Below, piece by piece: positions 6,685-13,890 of a stretch of DNA of 15,017 bases (position 1 is its first letter; each line of letters begins with the position of its first letter). Source of the DNA: Lachnospiraceae bacterium. GTDB taxonomy: Bacteria; Bacillota; Clostridia; Lachnospirales; Lachnospiraceae. The stretch lies in assembly GCA_021199395.1 (NCBI GenBank), contig JAJQIE010000349.1, forward strand, positions 1 through 15,017. Direction: 5' to 3'. A program made the translations under genes and the position numbers. The notes below the pieces were generated by a model. The model searched no databases and had not been told where the DNA came from. It saw only the letters and a list, made by a program, of their open reading frames with translations.

Positions 6685-7602
6685 TTGACACTGAGGAATC
6701 TTGAGATTTTTGTGACTGTTTATCGGGAAATGAGTATTACAAAGGCTGCGAGAAAGCTCCATCTGGCGCAGCCGGGCGTAAGCCTTGCGATCAAAGAGAT
6801 GGAGGAGGAATATCGGGTCAGGCTGTTTGACCGGATTAATCGAAGGCTCTCCGCTACGGAAAAGGGAGATCAGATGTATGCCTATGCCACCCACATTCTG
6901 GAAATGGAAGAAGAGATGGAGAATGCCATGACGGCTCCTGATGTTCCGGTGAACCTTCGCCTGGGTGCCAGTATTACGATCGGGACCTTTCTTGTACCAA
7001 GGATTGTAAAGTGTTTTCGGGAGCGCTATCCGACAAGCCGGCTCCAGGTTACGATTCAGAATTCACAGCAGGTGATCCGTGCGGTGATACGGAATGAGCA
7101 GGATCTCGGTGTGGTGGAAGACCGGGCGGACAGCGATCAGCTAAGAGAGCTTCCTTTTATGAAAGACGAGCTTTGCTTTCTGTGCGGTGCGGATCATCCG
7201 CTGGCATCGAGAGAATCGGTAACGCTGGAAGAGATCTGCTGTTTTCCATTGTATCTGAGGGAAAAGGGGAGCGCCAGCCGGGAAATCACGGAGAATCTGC
7301 TGAGAACCTGTGCGGCAAAAGGGGAAATCCTGTGGGAGAGTGTGAGTAATGAAGCGCTGGCAGGGGCAATAAAAGAAAATCCGGGGATTACGGTACTGTC
7401 AGCGAGGCTGGTGGAAAAGGAGCTGAAGGAAGGGAGCATACAGATACTTCCTCTTCATCCGGATGCTTTTATGCGGAGCTTTTCACTGATTCATCACAGA
7501 AAAAAATATCTGACGGAGCCCATGCAATTTTTGATGGATTTATTCAAAAAGACAACACTGAACGGAGCGCGTTGGGATGAAAATATGAGTCATATTGACT
7601 AA
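6685..7602 (+). CDS. LysR-type transcriptional regulator
   Basis: The N-terminal winged helix-turn-helix is classical: LTLRNLEIFVTVYREMSITKAARKLHLAQPGVSLAIKEMEE, then LFDRINRRLSATEKG. The rest is a periplasmic-binding-like effector domain (from about residue 88, LRLGASITIGTFLVPRIV) that would sense a small ligand. I choose the TTG at 6685 (305 residues) because AGAGGTG at 6672-6678 lies 6 nt before it and it gives the family-usual start T-L-R. The upstream GTG at 6676 sits inside that ribosome binding site. The divergent arrangement points to control of the ChrA-like pair. The transporter genes downstream have their own promoter, but control of them is also possible. Confidence 0.93.
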   Translation: MTLRNLEIFVTVYREMSITKAARKLHLAQPGVSLAIKEMEEEYRVRLFDRINRRLSATEKGDQMYAYATHILEMEEEMENAMTAPDVPVNLRLGASITIGTFLVPRIVKCFRERYPTSRLQVTIQNSQQVIRAVIRNEQDLGVVEDRADSDQLRELPFMKDELCFLCGADHPLASRESVTLEEICCFPLYLREKGSASREITENLLRTCAAKGEILWESVSNEALAGAIKENPGITVLSARLVEKELKEGSIQILPLHPDAFMRSFSLIHHRKKYLTEPMQFLMDLFKKTTLNGARWDENMSHID

Positions 7603-7619
7603 AAAAAAGATAAAACAGA

Positions 7620-7659
7620 ACAACTTTTGTGCGAAGTAACGATAACCGGACAACTTTTG
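7620..7659 (+). promoter_or_regulatory. Two phased direct repeats upstream of the tctC promoter
   Basis: ACAACTTTTG occurs at 7620-7629 and again at 7650-7659, exactly 30 bp apart (about three helical turns), directly upstream of the -35 box. A shortened form, ACAACTTTG, lies at 7760-7768 overlapping the tctC ribosome binding site. The spacing suggests a regulator binding on one face of the helix. The GntR-type protein at 12553 or the LysR protein are candidates. Confidence 0.45.
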
Positions 7660-7676
7660 AAGAAAAAGTAAAAAAA

Positions 7677-7704
7677 TTGCTTTCTTTTGGAAAAGTCGTA
7701 TGAT
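7677..7704 (+). promoter_or_regulatory. Probable promoter of the transporter-sulfatase operon
   Basis: TTGCTT (7677-7682) and TATGAT (7699-7704) are 16 bp apart. The spacer holds a short symmetry, CTTTT-GG-AAAAG. The expected start near 7711 leaves a leader of about 70 nt before tctC. Confidence 0.5.
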
Positions 7705-7781
7705 ATAGTGTTTTTGTCAGATATGAAACGAAACCTGAATAAAATGTAAAACTATTAAGACAACTTTGAAAGGAGAACGAG

Positions 7782-8747
7782 ATGAAAAAGAGATTATTAG
7801 GAACTGGCATGGCGTTAGGACTTTCCGTCAGTATGCTTGCGGGTATGACGGTACAGGCGGCAGATACCTGGACAGTGACCTGCCCGTGGGCGGCGTCCGG
7901 AGTAGCCGCGATGGTGAACCAGCAGGCGGCTGCCATGTCAACGGACTATTCCGATGACATTATTCTGGTAGCGGACGCGGTGGCAGGCGATGCGGCTACG
8001 GTAAATTCGTGGATCGCAGACAATACGGCGGGAGATACTTCCCTGGTGTTCGCGGGGGAAGGGCTGTTTGCGGTAACGCCGCTTCTGGATGCGGCAAAGC
8101 TTCAGTTTACATATGATGATTTTGAGTATGTGGAGAACCTGTATTCCTCCATCTTCGTTCTGTCCGCCGACGCTTCCCTTGAGATTAACGGAATCGAAGA
8201 CCTGCAGGCTTACGCGGAATCCGGTGAAACGATCAGTGTTGCTACAAACGGTGCGACAAGTTCAGAGGCGTTCCTGGCAGCAGCGCTGTTCGGCTCCATG
8301 GGAGCAGGCGATCAGCTGAAGCTGGTTCCGTATGAGTCCGCGGCGGAGGCTGCGCAGGCGGTGTCGAAGGGTGAGACAAGCTTTGCGGTTTCCCACCAGT
8401 CTCAGATCTATGAGGCGGCTGAGCAGGAAAATGTAACGATCGTCTGTGCGTTTGATGAGGACGCGCTGGAGAACGGACCGTTTGCAGGAGTCGAGGGCGT
8501 CGGCGCATATGGTTATCCGTATTTCCGCAACCGCTGCTTTATTATGGCTCCCGGAGGAACGGATGAGGATACCGTCACGGCTCTGAGGACTCTGTACGAT
8601 GATATTCTCGCGGATGAGGAGATGGTCAGCTGGCTGCAGGATACGATGTATCTGGAAGCGGATCCGATGACAGAAGAGGACGTGCTGGCACATATTGAGA
8701 ATGTATCGTCGATCGTAGAAGAATATATGGATATTGTAGTAGGATAA
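7782..8747 (+). CDS. tctC: Tripartite tricarboxylate transporter (TTT) substrate-binding protein, TctC/Bug-like
   Basis: A 321-residue exported solute-binding protein. Residues 1-26 form a signal peptide: MKKR, a hydrophobic core, then MTVQA before ADTW. The gene order tctC-tctB-tctA identifies it more firmly than its own sequence, which is diverged. The mature start WTVTCPWAASGVAAMVNQQA replaces the usual PFxPGGxxD-type ligand loop. Later segments (IEDLQAYAESGETISVATNG, RNRCFIMAPGGTDEDTVTAL) fit the Bug fold. AAAGGAG at 7768-7774 gives a good start. There is no lipobox cysteine: the corresponding position reads L-A-G-Met (19-22), so signal peptidase I cleavage after VQA is expected. That is unusual in a cell without an outer membrane. 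The ligand is presumably a small carboxylate or other anion, perhaps an organosulfate given the downstream sulfatase. Confidence 0.85.
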   Translation: MKKRLLGTGMALGLSVSMLAGMTVQAADTWTVTCPWAASGVAAMVNQQAAAMSTDYSDDIILVADAVAGDAATVNSWIADNTAGDTSLVFAGEGLFAVTPLLDAAKLQFTYDDFEYVENLYSSIFVLSADASLEINGIEDLQAYAESGETISVATNGATSSEAFLAAALFGSMGAGDQLKLVPYESAAEAAQAVSKGETSFAVSHQSQIYEAAEQENVTIVCAFDEDALENGPFAGVEGVGAYGYPYFRNRCFIMAPGGTDEDTVTALRTLYDDILADEEMVSWLQDTMYLEADPMTEEDVLAHIENVSSIVEEYMDIVVG

Positions 8748-8753
8748 TTGCGG

Positions 8754-8787
8754 TTCCGGCTTGTGTCCCATGTGGAGCAGGCCGGAA
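8754..8787 (+). promoter_or_regulatory. Intercistronic hairpin between tctC and tctB
   Basis: TTCCGGC (8754-8760) and GCCGGAA (8781-8787) form a perfect 7-bp stem immediately after the tctC stop, within a 136-bp gap. It has no T-tract. Such hairpins can stabilise the upstream message, which would suit the need for more binding protein than membrane subunit. The function is inferred from position. Confidence 0.45.
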
Positions 8788-8883
8788 TGAATGCGGCGAC
8801 AGGGCTGCTGTGAAATTCCTCAGAGGGTGTTTTACGGCAGCTCTTTTACTGTAAGTACATGCGAAGGGAGGCTTACGAACCCT

Positions 8884-9399
8884 ATGAGTGACTTAATGAA
8901 CCGTGTAGACAGCTGGCTTGATGAGATCGGCGCCCGCCTGGAGAAAAAGGAGCTCACGATCCCGGTGAATCTGGTCGGCGGAATTCTGTTTTTGATATTT
9001 GCCGTGTTTATACTGGCAATTACGCCGTCGCAGGTCACGATATCGGAGAAGGATGTTGTGAATGGACGCGCATTTCCGAGCCTGCTGATGGGTGTGATTA
9101 TCTTCTGCTGCGTGCTGTTGATCGGCAAGGAGGTGTTACTTCTGGTAAAAAAACAGCCGATGAGCACAAAAACGCTGAATCTGCTCGTGGAGGTAAAAGC
9201 GCTGCTGATTTTCCTGATTCTGCTGGTAACCTATCTGATCTGCCGGTACAGCGGACTGTTCGTGGCAGGGGCGATTTTCTGCAGCCTTGCGTTTCTTATC
9301 TTTTTCCGCTGCAAAAAACCGTCCTATTACGCAATCACACTGGCTTTTTCAGTCGGGATCTGGGCGGCGTTCCGTTTCCTGCTGAATGTCAGATTTTAA
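8884..9399 (+). CDS. tctB: TTT transporter small membrane subunit, TctB-like
   Basis: A 171-residue protein with a hydrophilic N-terminus of about 27 residues, followed by four to five hydrophobic segments (about 28-46, 66-86, 105-122, 128-145 and 149-167). This is the size and layout of TctB, the poorly conserved small subunit that pairs with TctA. ATG 8884 is chosen because AAGGGAGG (8864-8871) precedes it, although the 12-nt spacing is longer than ideal. An upstream ATG at 8791 would add 31 residues with no ribosome binding site and an unlikely composition. It is followed after 18 bp by tctA. Assignment rests mainly on operon position and topology. Confidence 0.82.
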   Translation: MSDLMNRVDSWLDEIGARLEKKELTIPVNLVGGILFLIFAVFILAITPSQVTISEKDVVNGRAFPSLLMGVIIFCCVLLIGKEVLLLVKKQPMSTKTLNLLVEVKALLIFLILLVTYLICRYSGLFVAGAIFCSLAFLIFFRCKKPSYYAITLAFSVGIWAAFRFLLNVRF

Positions 9400-9417
9400 G
9401 AAAGGAGGAGGAAGCCT

Positions 9418-10908
9418 ATGCTGCAATACATTGTTCCGGCGTCGGCGCTTTTGTTTACGCTGGAAAATATTCTGTGGATTAATCTGGGCGTTTTCATAGG
9501 TGCGGTGTTCGCGGCGATTCCGGGCCTGACCGTGATTCTCTGCGTGATCCTGTTCCTTCCTGTGACCTACCGCCTGAGCGCGATCCCAGGCATGATGTTT
9601 CTGCTCGGTATTTACTGTGCGGGCGGTTATGCGGGAAGTGTGTCCGCAATTCTGATCAATACGCCAGGGACGCCCCATGCGGCTGCGACGATGCTGGATG
9701 GATATCCGCTCTCACAGAAGGGGCGCACGAAGGCAGCCCTGAAAATTGCTCTGTACGCGTCGGTATTCGGAGGCGTTTTCTCCGCACTGATGCTTTTGTT
9801 TCTCGGACCGCAGGTGGCGCAGATCGCGGCACAGCTCGGAACGGCGGAATATTTTATGGTCTGCCTGTTTGGCCTGACGATTATCTCAGGAGTTTCCGGA
9901 AAAAGTATGATAAAAGGGATCATCTGTGCCTGCCTGGGTCTTTGGGTTTCCTGCATTGGCGCAGATCCGATGACCAGCTACGACCGCTATACGTTTGGAA
10001 TCCAGAGGATGTATCTGGGTCTGGAGCTTTCTGTTTGCCTGATCGGTCTGTTTGCGCTTGTAGAAGTGATGTCAAGGGCGGAGGACAGCGGAAAGAGGCT
10101 GAAAATAGACACGCGAAAAATAAAGGATGACGGTGTGCTGACGCCGGACGAAAAGAAACGGATTCGTCTGCCGATCCTGATTTCCTCGATCATAGGCGTA
10201 GCGATTGGCATTATTCCCGGCACGGGAGCGTCGGAGGCCTCGTGGTTCAGCTACAATACCGCGAAAAATATGTCAAAGCATAAAGAGGAGTTCGGCCATG
10301 GTTCCGTGGAGGGGATTGCCGCAGCGGAATCCGCGAACAATGCGGTGACCGGGGCGACGCTGATCCCGCTGCTGACGCTGGGGATCCCCGGAGACGGCAC
10401 TGTTGCGATCATGCTTTCAGCTCTGATGATCAATGGCCTGAATCCGGGCATTTCCCTGTTCACGACAGATGGAGATATCATGTACGCGATTATGCTGGGA
10501 CTGATTCTGGTGAATCTTTTTATGCTGATCCAGGGCAGGCTTCTGACGCCGGTTTTTGCGAAGGTTGTGCGGATTCCCAGGGAAATCCTGACGCCGATCA
10601 TTGTGATCTTTTGCTTTGCGGGCGCCTATTCCGTAAATAAAAACTATTTTGATGTGGCGGTGGCGCTCGTGTTCGCCGCGCTTGCGTGGGTTCTGCGCAA
10701 ACTTGAAATGCCTGCTGTGCCGATCCTGATCGGTATGGTGCTGGGGAATATGGCAGAGACGAATTTCCGCAGAGCTCTGCTGCTTTCAGACGGGAATCCT
10801 TCTATTTTCTTCAGCAGCGTTTACTGCATTATTTTCCTGATTCTGATCGTTGTTGCCGTGTTTACAATTATTCGCAGCAAAAGAAAAGAAAAAACCGGGA
10901 ATGATTAA
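9418..10908 (+). CDS. tctA: TTT transporter large membrane subunit, TctA
   Basis: A 496-residue polytopic membrane protein, the pore-forming subunit that uses an ion gradient to import the anion delivered by TctC. The two internal TctA repeats are clear. The first is GVFIGAVFAAIPGLTVIL with GGYAGSVSAILINTPGTPHA and AATMLDGYPL (about 20-100). The second is GVAIGIIPGTGASEASWFSY with GIAAAESANNAVTGATLIP and LTLGIPGDGTVAIML (about 260-345). Length and about a dozen hydrophobic segments are normal. AAAGGAGG lies about 10 nt before the ATG. The stop is 10 bp before the sulfatase start, so transporter and sulfatase are almost certainly co-transcribed. Confidence 0.95.
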   Translation: MLQYIVPASALLFTLENILWINLGVFIGAVFAAIPGLTVILCVILFLPVTYRLSAIPGMMFLLGIYCAGGYAGSVSAILINTPGTPHAAATMLDGYPLSQKGRTKAALKIALYASVFGGVFSALMLLFLGPQVAQIAAQLGTAEYFMVCLFGLTIISGVSGKSMIKGIICACLGLWVSCIGADPMTSYDRYTFGIQRMYLGLELSVCLIGLFALVEVMSRAEDSGKRLKIDTRKIKDDGVLTPDEKKRIRLPILISSIIGVAIGIIPGTGASEASWFSYNTAKNMSKHKEEFGHGSVEGIAAAESANNAVTGATLIPLLTLGIPGDGTVAIMLSALMINGLNPGISLFTTDGDIMYAIMLGLILVNLFMLIQGRLLTPVFAKVVRIPREILTPIIVIFCFAGAYSVNKNYFDVAVALVFAALAWVLRKLEMPAVPILIGMVLGNMAETNFRRALLLSDGNPSIFFSSVYCIIFLILIVVAVFTIIRSKRKEKTGND

Positions 10909-10918
10909 GGAGGAGCAG

Positions 10919-12274
10919 ATGGACAGAAAGAATATCGTATTTTATTTTAGTGATCAGCAGCGCGCGGATACCTGCGGCTGTTATGGGCAGCCTCTTGACA
11001 TTACGCCGAACCTTGACCGCCTTGCAGGAGAGGGAGTGCGCTTTGCGAACGCGTTTTCACCTCAGCCGGTCTGCGGACCATGCCGCGCGCTGTTTCAGAC
11101 CGGACGGTATCCGACCGAGACTGGCTGCTTTCGAAATAATATCATGCTGCCCGCAGATGTAAAGACGCTTGGGAATTATATGGAGGAAGCCGGGTATGAG
11201 ACTGCTTATGTAGGGAAATGGCACCTGGCCAGTGACGGAGAGCTTGAAAAAGCGCCGAGAATCGATCACACTGTCACCCCGATTCCCAGGGAGCTGCGCG
11301 GCGGTTATACCGGATACTGGAGAGCTGCGGATGTGCTGGAGTTTACTTCGCATGGTTATGATGGATTTGTATTCGATGAAAATGACAATAAGATAGAATT
11401 CAAAGGCTATCGGGCCGACTGTATCAATGACATGGCGCTGGACTTCCTTGATGTGCGGGATAAGAGCCGACCGTTTTTCCTGACGGTTTCGCAGATTGAG
11501 CCGCATCATCAGAACGACCACGCGCATTATGAGGGACCGCATGGGTCAAAGGAAAAATATAAGGATTTTGTGCTGCCGGAGGATCTGGAGGCGTTAGGCG
11601 GCAATGCAGCGGAGGAATATCCGGACTACCTGGGGCAGTGTGCAAGTCTTGACGCAAATGTCGGACGCCTGATCGCGAAGCTGAAGGAAAAAGGAATTTA
11701 TGAGGACACGGTAATTATCTATGCGTCCGATCACGGCTCGCATTTTATGACGAGGAACCGGGATGCGCATCTGAACGGCTATGACGATTATAAGCGTTCG
11801 GGACATGACGCGGCTCTGAAGGTTCCGCTGATCATTGCGGGAGGCGCTTATTCGGGCGGAAGGGTCGTGCAGGATCTGGTCAGCACGGAGAGCCTGCCAA
11901 AGACAATTCTTGCCCTCGCCGGAGTGGACGTTGGCGACGCGATGATCGGTGAAAATCTGCTGGATGTTGTGGAGGAGAAAAATCCGAACCGGGAGAACCA
12001 GGTGTTCGCGCAGATCTCTGAGAGCAGGGTCGGACGATGCATTCGCACTCCGCAGTTCCTCTACGCGGTATATGCGCCGGACGTAAATGGCGGTGAGGCC
12101 GCTGCTTCAGACATTTATGCCGACGATTATCTATACGATATGCGGACGGATCCATTTCAGCTGAACAACGTCGTCTCTGACGCTGCGTATGCCGGGATCA
12201 AAGACGATCTCCGGAAGAGGCTGCTTGCATGGATTGAGAAAGCGGAGGGCAGCCGCCCGGTGATCCGGGACTGA
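10919..12274 (+). CDS. Cytoplasmic type I sulfatase (Cys-type, formylglycine-dependent)
   Basis: A 451-residue alkaline-phosphatase-fold sulfatase that hydrolyses a sulfate ester. The maturation signature is C52-G-P-C-R56 (C-x-P-x-R), followed by TGRYP. Cys52 would become formylglycine and Arg56 is the conserved partner. Other active-site elements: N-terminal metal segment FYFSDQQRAD (Asp12), YVGKWHLA (Lys100, His102), EPHHQND (His196/197), metal site IIYASDHGSH (Asp271, His272) and Lys292 in DDYKRSGHDA. ATG 10919 follows AAGGAGGAG. A longer start at 10850 would overlap tctA and add 23 unsuitable residues. There is no signal peptide, so it acts inside the cell and its substrate must be imported, which fits the TTT genes 10 bp upstream. 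Substrate unknown; choline-sulfatase-like or other small organosulfates are possible. The anSME at 13999 would mature it. Confidence 0.93.
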   Translation: MDRKNIVFYFSDQQRADTCGCYGQPLDITPNLDRLAGEGVRFANAFSPQPVCGPCRALFQTGRYPTETGCFRNNIMLPADVKTLGNYMEEAGYETAYVGKWHLASDGELEKAPRIDHTVTPIPRELRGGYTGYWRAADVLEFTSHGYDGFVFDENDNKIEFKGYRADCINDMALDFLDVRDKSRPFFLTVSQIEPHHQNDHAHYEGPHGSKEKYKDFVLPEDLEALGGNAAEEYPDYLGQCASLDANVGRLIAKLKEKGIYEDTVIIYASDHGSHFMTRNRDAHLNGYDDYKRSGHDAALKVPLIIAGGAYSGGRVVQDLVSTESLPKTILALAGVDVGDAMIGENLLDVVEEKNPNRENQVFAQISESRVGRCIRTPQFLYAVYAPDVNGGEAAASDIYADDYLYDMRTDPFQLNNVVSDAAYAGIKDDLRKRLLAWIEKAEGSRPVIRD

Positions 12275-12276
12275 AA

Positions 12277-12341
12277 CATGTCCCGATTCTCGTAGAGAAC
12301 CGGGATGCAGGCCATGCCCCGATTCGCGCAAAGAACCGGGA
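12277..12341. repeat. Two tandem hairpin units after the sulfatase gene
   Basis: Two units with a 36-nt period begin CATGTCCCGATTC (12277) and CATGCCCCGATTC (12313), and each ends GAACCGGGA. The first stem is 12282-12291 with 12295-12304 (9 of 10 paired); the second is 12318-12325 with 12333-12340 (7 of 8). Both have the same A-C mismatch, which would be a G-U pair in RNA from the other strand. The end of the sulfatase gene (CGGGAC, 12266-12271) can also pair with GTCCCG (12280-12285), so alternative folds exist. With no T-tract, this is not a standard terminator. Confidence 0.6.
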
Positions 12342-12363
12342 CTATAAATGCGCAGGGCTGCGT

Positions 12364-12430
12364 GAGATATTTTCCCGGCTGGCGCTTATGTCATAAGGGT
12401 CTGCGCTTCGCTTCGGTCGTTGAATATCTC
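12364..12430. repeat. Palindromic region upstream of gntR
   Basis: GAGATATT (12364-12371) and AATATCTC (12423-12430) are inverted copies. Between them lies the palindrome CTTATG-T-CATAAG (12385-12397) and a segment, GGTCTGCG...CTTCGGTC, that recurs in the element at 13660-13969 (13720-13740). It looks like a fragment or relative of that element. It forms most of the 278-bp gap between sulfatase and gntR; I see no clear promoter in the gap. Confidence 0.5.
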
Positions 12431-12454
12431 GTTCGTTTTGTGGACGGGATGCCA

Positions 12455-12502
12455 CCCGGCGAAGGCTAAACGTGTACCACTGGCACACAGCAACCGCGCA
12501 GA
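12455..12502 (+). repeat. Dispersed hairpin repeat, copy B (upstream of gntR)
   Basis: GGCGAAGGCTAAACG, arm GTGT (12472-12475), ACCACTGGC, arm ACAC (12485-12488), then AGCAACCGCGCAG. Compared with copy A at 5231-5278, both 4-nt arms have changed together and remain complementary, while the surrounding frame is almost identical. Confidence 0.7.
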
Positions 12503-12552
12503 CAGACAGGAAAAAAGAGAGTCCTTCTATCCGATCCGGGGAGGTGGAACCT

Positions 12553-13680
12553 GTGAGTGGAAGAAAAACAGAGCGTGTATATCAGTGGCTGCTGGAATAC
12601 ATTGATGAGCATAAGTTTTCCGGCAATCTGAAGCTTCCTTCCGAGAATTCCCTGAGCCGACGGCTTGACGTTGGCCGTGAGACTGTGCGGAACGCGCTCG
12701 CACGACTGGAAGCCGAAGAACTGATTTATAAAATCCGCGGAAGCGGTACCTATATTCGAAAAGAGACTGCGCTTTCGCGTGAACTGGATACGGGCAGCGC
12801 GGAGTGCAGGATCGGGCTGATCCTGCAGGGGCAGGATGGCAGTGCGAATGCCCGGCTGATTCAGGGGATAACGGATTGCCTGAAGGAGTCCTTCCCGGAG
12901 AAAAGAACGGATCTGAACATTTACCTGACAGATAATAAATTTTCGAATGAGAGACGCTGCCTGCAGAGCGTAATGGGGCAAAGGTTTCAGGGCTTTATCA
13001 TCGACGGGGTGAAGGCAAGCCTGATCAATCCGAACCTGGACTGTTACCAGGCGATCTATGAAAAACAGATCCCGGTCATTTTTTATAACAATTATTATAA
13101 GGAACTGCCGTATCCGAGAGTAATCGTAGATAACAGGAAATGCGCGGATGAGCTGGTTCGGATGCTGGTGCAGGCCGGGCATACTCAGATCGCGGGAATA
13201 TTTGTATACGATAATTTTCAGAGCGTCGAAAAATTTCAGGGCATGGTGAAGGCCATGAGAAAATATCAGGTGGAATTTCAGGACGATTATGTAAAATGGT
13301 GCGTTTCAAATGAGGCGCATCAGGACAGTTTTGTTCATTCCATTGACCGGTTTCTCCGGGGGCTTCCCCTGTGTACGGCAATTATCTGCTGCAATTATAT
13401 GATCTACTGCCTTGTACGAAAAGCTCTTACTGTCAGGGGAAAACGTGTTCCGGATGACTACTCTCTTGTATGCTTTGACTATTCGGAGGATGCATGGGAA
13501 GAGGAGGGGATTACCTGCTCGATCAGTCAGAGCTATCTTACCGGGCAGAAGCTTGCGGCAAATCTGATGAAAATGATCGAGAGGCGGGAATGCGGCGGCG
13601 TGCGCTATTCCTGTCTTATGCAGCCAGAGATCTATGTCGGTACTTCTATCAAAAAAACTAGTGTGCCGTCTCAATCATGA
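12553..13680 (+). CDS. GntR-family regulator with LacI/periplasmic-binding effector domain
   Basis: A 375-residue DNA-binding regulator. Residues 1-75 are a GntR winged helix-turn-helix: ERVYQWLLEYIDEHKFSG, then KLPSENSLSRRLDVGRETVR, NALARLEAEELIYKIRGSGTYI. From about residue 88 (RIGLILQGQDGSANARLIQGI) it follows the LacI/ribose-binding fold, with GFIIDGVKAS, IPVIFYNNYYKELPYPRVIVDN and DDYSLVCFDYSED, an AraR-like architecture that binds sugars or sugar-like ligands. GTG 12553 is preferred because GGGAGGTGG (about 12539-12547) precedes it; an ATG further upstream lies in the repeat. Its position between sulfatase and anSME suggests it controls the organosulfate genes, perhaps through the repeats at 7620-7659. 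Its last residues (SVPSQS) and stop are encoded by the terminal repeat of the element at 13660. Confidence 0.92.
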   Translation: MSGRKTERVYQWLLEYIDEHKFSGNLKLPSENSLSRRLDVGRETVRNALARLEAEELIYKIRGSGTYIRKETALSRELDTGSAECRIGLILQGQDGSANARLIQGITDCLKESFPEKRTDLNIYLTDNKFSNERRCLQSVMGQRFQGFIIDGVKASLINPNLDCYQAIYEKQIPVIFYNNYYKELPYPRVIVDNRKCADELVRMLVQAGHTQIAGIFVYDNFQSVEKFQGMVKAMRKYQVEFQDDYVKWCVSNEAHQDSFVHSIDRFLRGLPLCTAIICCNYMIYCLVRKALTVRGKRVPDDYSLVCFDYSEDAWEEEGITCSISQSYLTGQKLAANLMKMIERRECGGVRYSCLMQPEIYVGTSIKKTSVPSQS

Positions 13681-13751
13681 TTTTACTTATAGCACTGCCT
13701 ATGTCGCCATCCGCTGTGTTGGTCTGCGTTCCACTTCGGTCCGCGCTAAAC

Positions 13752-13770
13752 GAACGTCCACTGGACGTTC
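13752..13770. repeat. Dispersed hairpin repeat, copy C (inside the MITE-like element)
   Basis: GAACGTCCA and TGGACGTTC are perfect 9-bp arms around a single central base. The copy is preceded by CGCTAAAC and followed by AGCGCCG, the same frame as the copies at 5231 and 12455. Confidence 0.65.
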
Positions 13771-13821
13771 AGCGCCGTCAGTCGACGTAGCTTCTCCGCT
13801 GCCGCTCCGGTCGTTGCTAAA

Positions 13822-13852
13822 CGGTCCTGCGTGCCAGTGGCACGCAGGACCG
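13822..13852. repeat. Dispersed hairpin repeat, copy D (inside the MITE-like element)
   Basis: Perfect 15-bp arms (13822-13836 and 13838-13852) surround one central base. This is the longest perfect palindrome noticed in the window. The core reads CCAGTGG, the reverse complement of the CCACTGG in the other copies, but the left flank is still TTGCTAAAC. Confidence 0.7.
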
Positions 13853-13870
13853 ACCGAAACGGAGTGTAGA

Positions 13871-13890
13871 CGCCACTGGCGCTCAGCAAC
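13871..13890. repeat. Dispersed hairpin repeat, copy E (inside the MITE-like element)
   Basis: CGCCA-C-TGGCG (13871-13881) is followed by CTCAGCAACG, identical to the right half of the copy in aguB. The left GCTAAAC frame is absent, so it is a partial copy. Confidence 0.55.

Noticed and set aside
10850..10918. Longer N-terminus for the sulfatase
   Set aside because: It would overlap the tctA end, has no ribosome binding site, and AAGGAGGAG supports the ATG at 10919 where homology begins.
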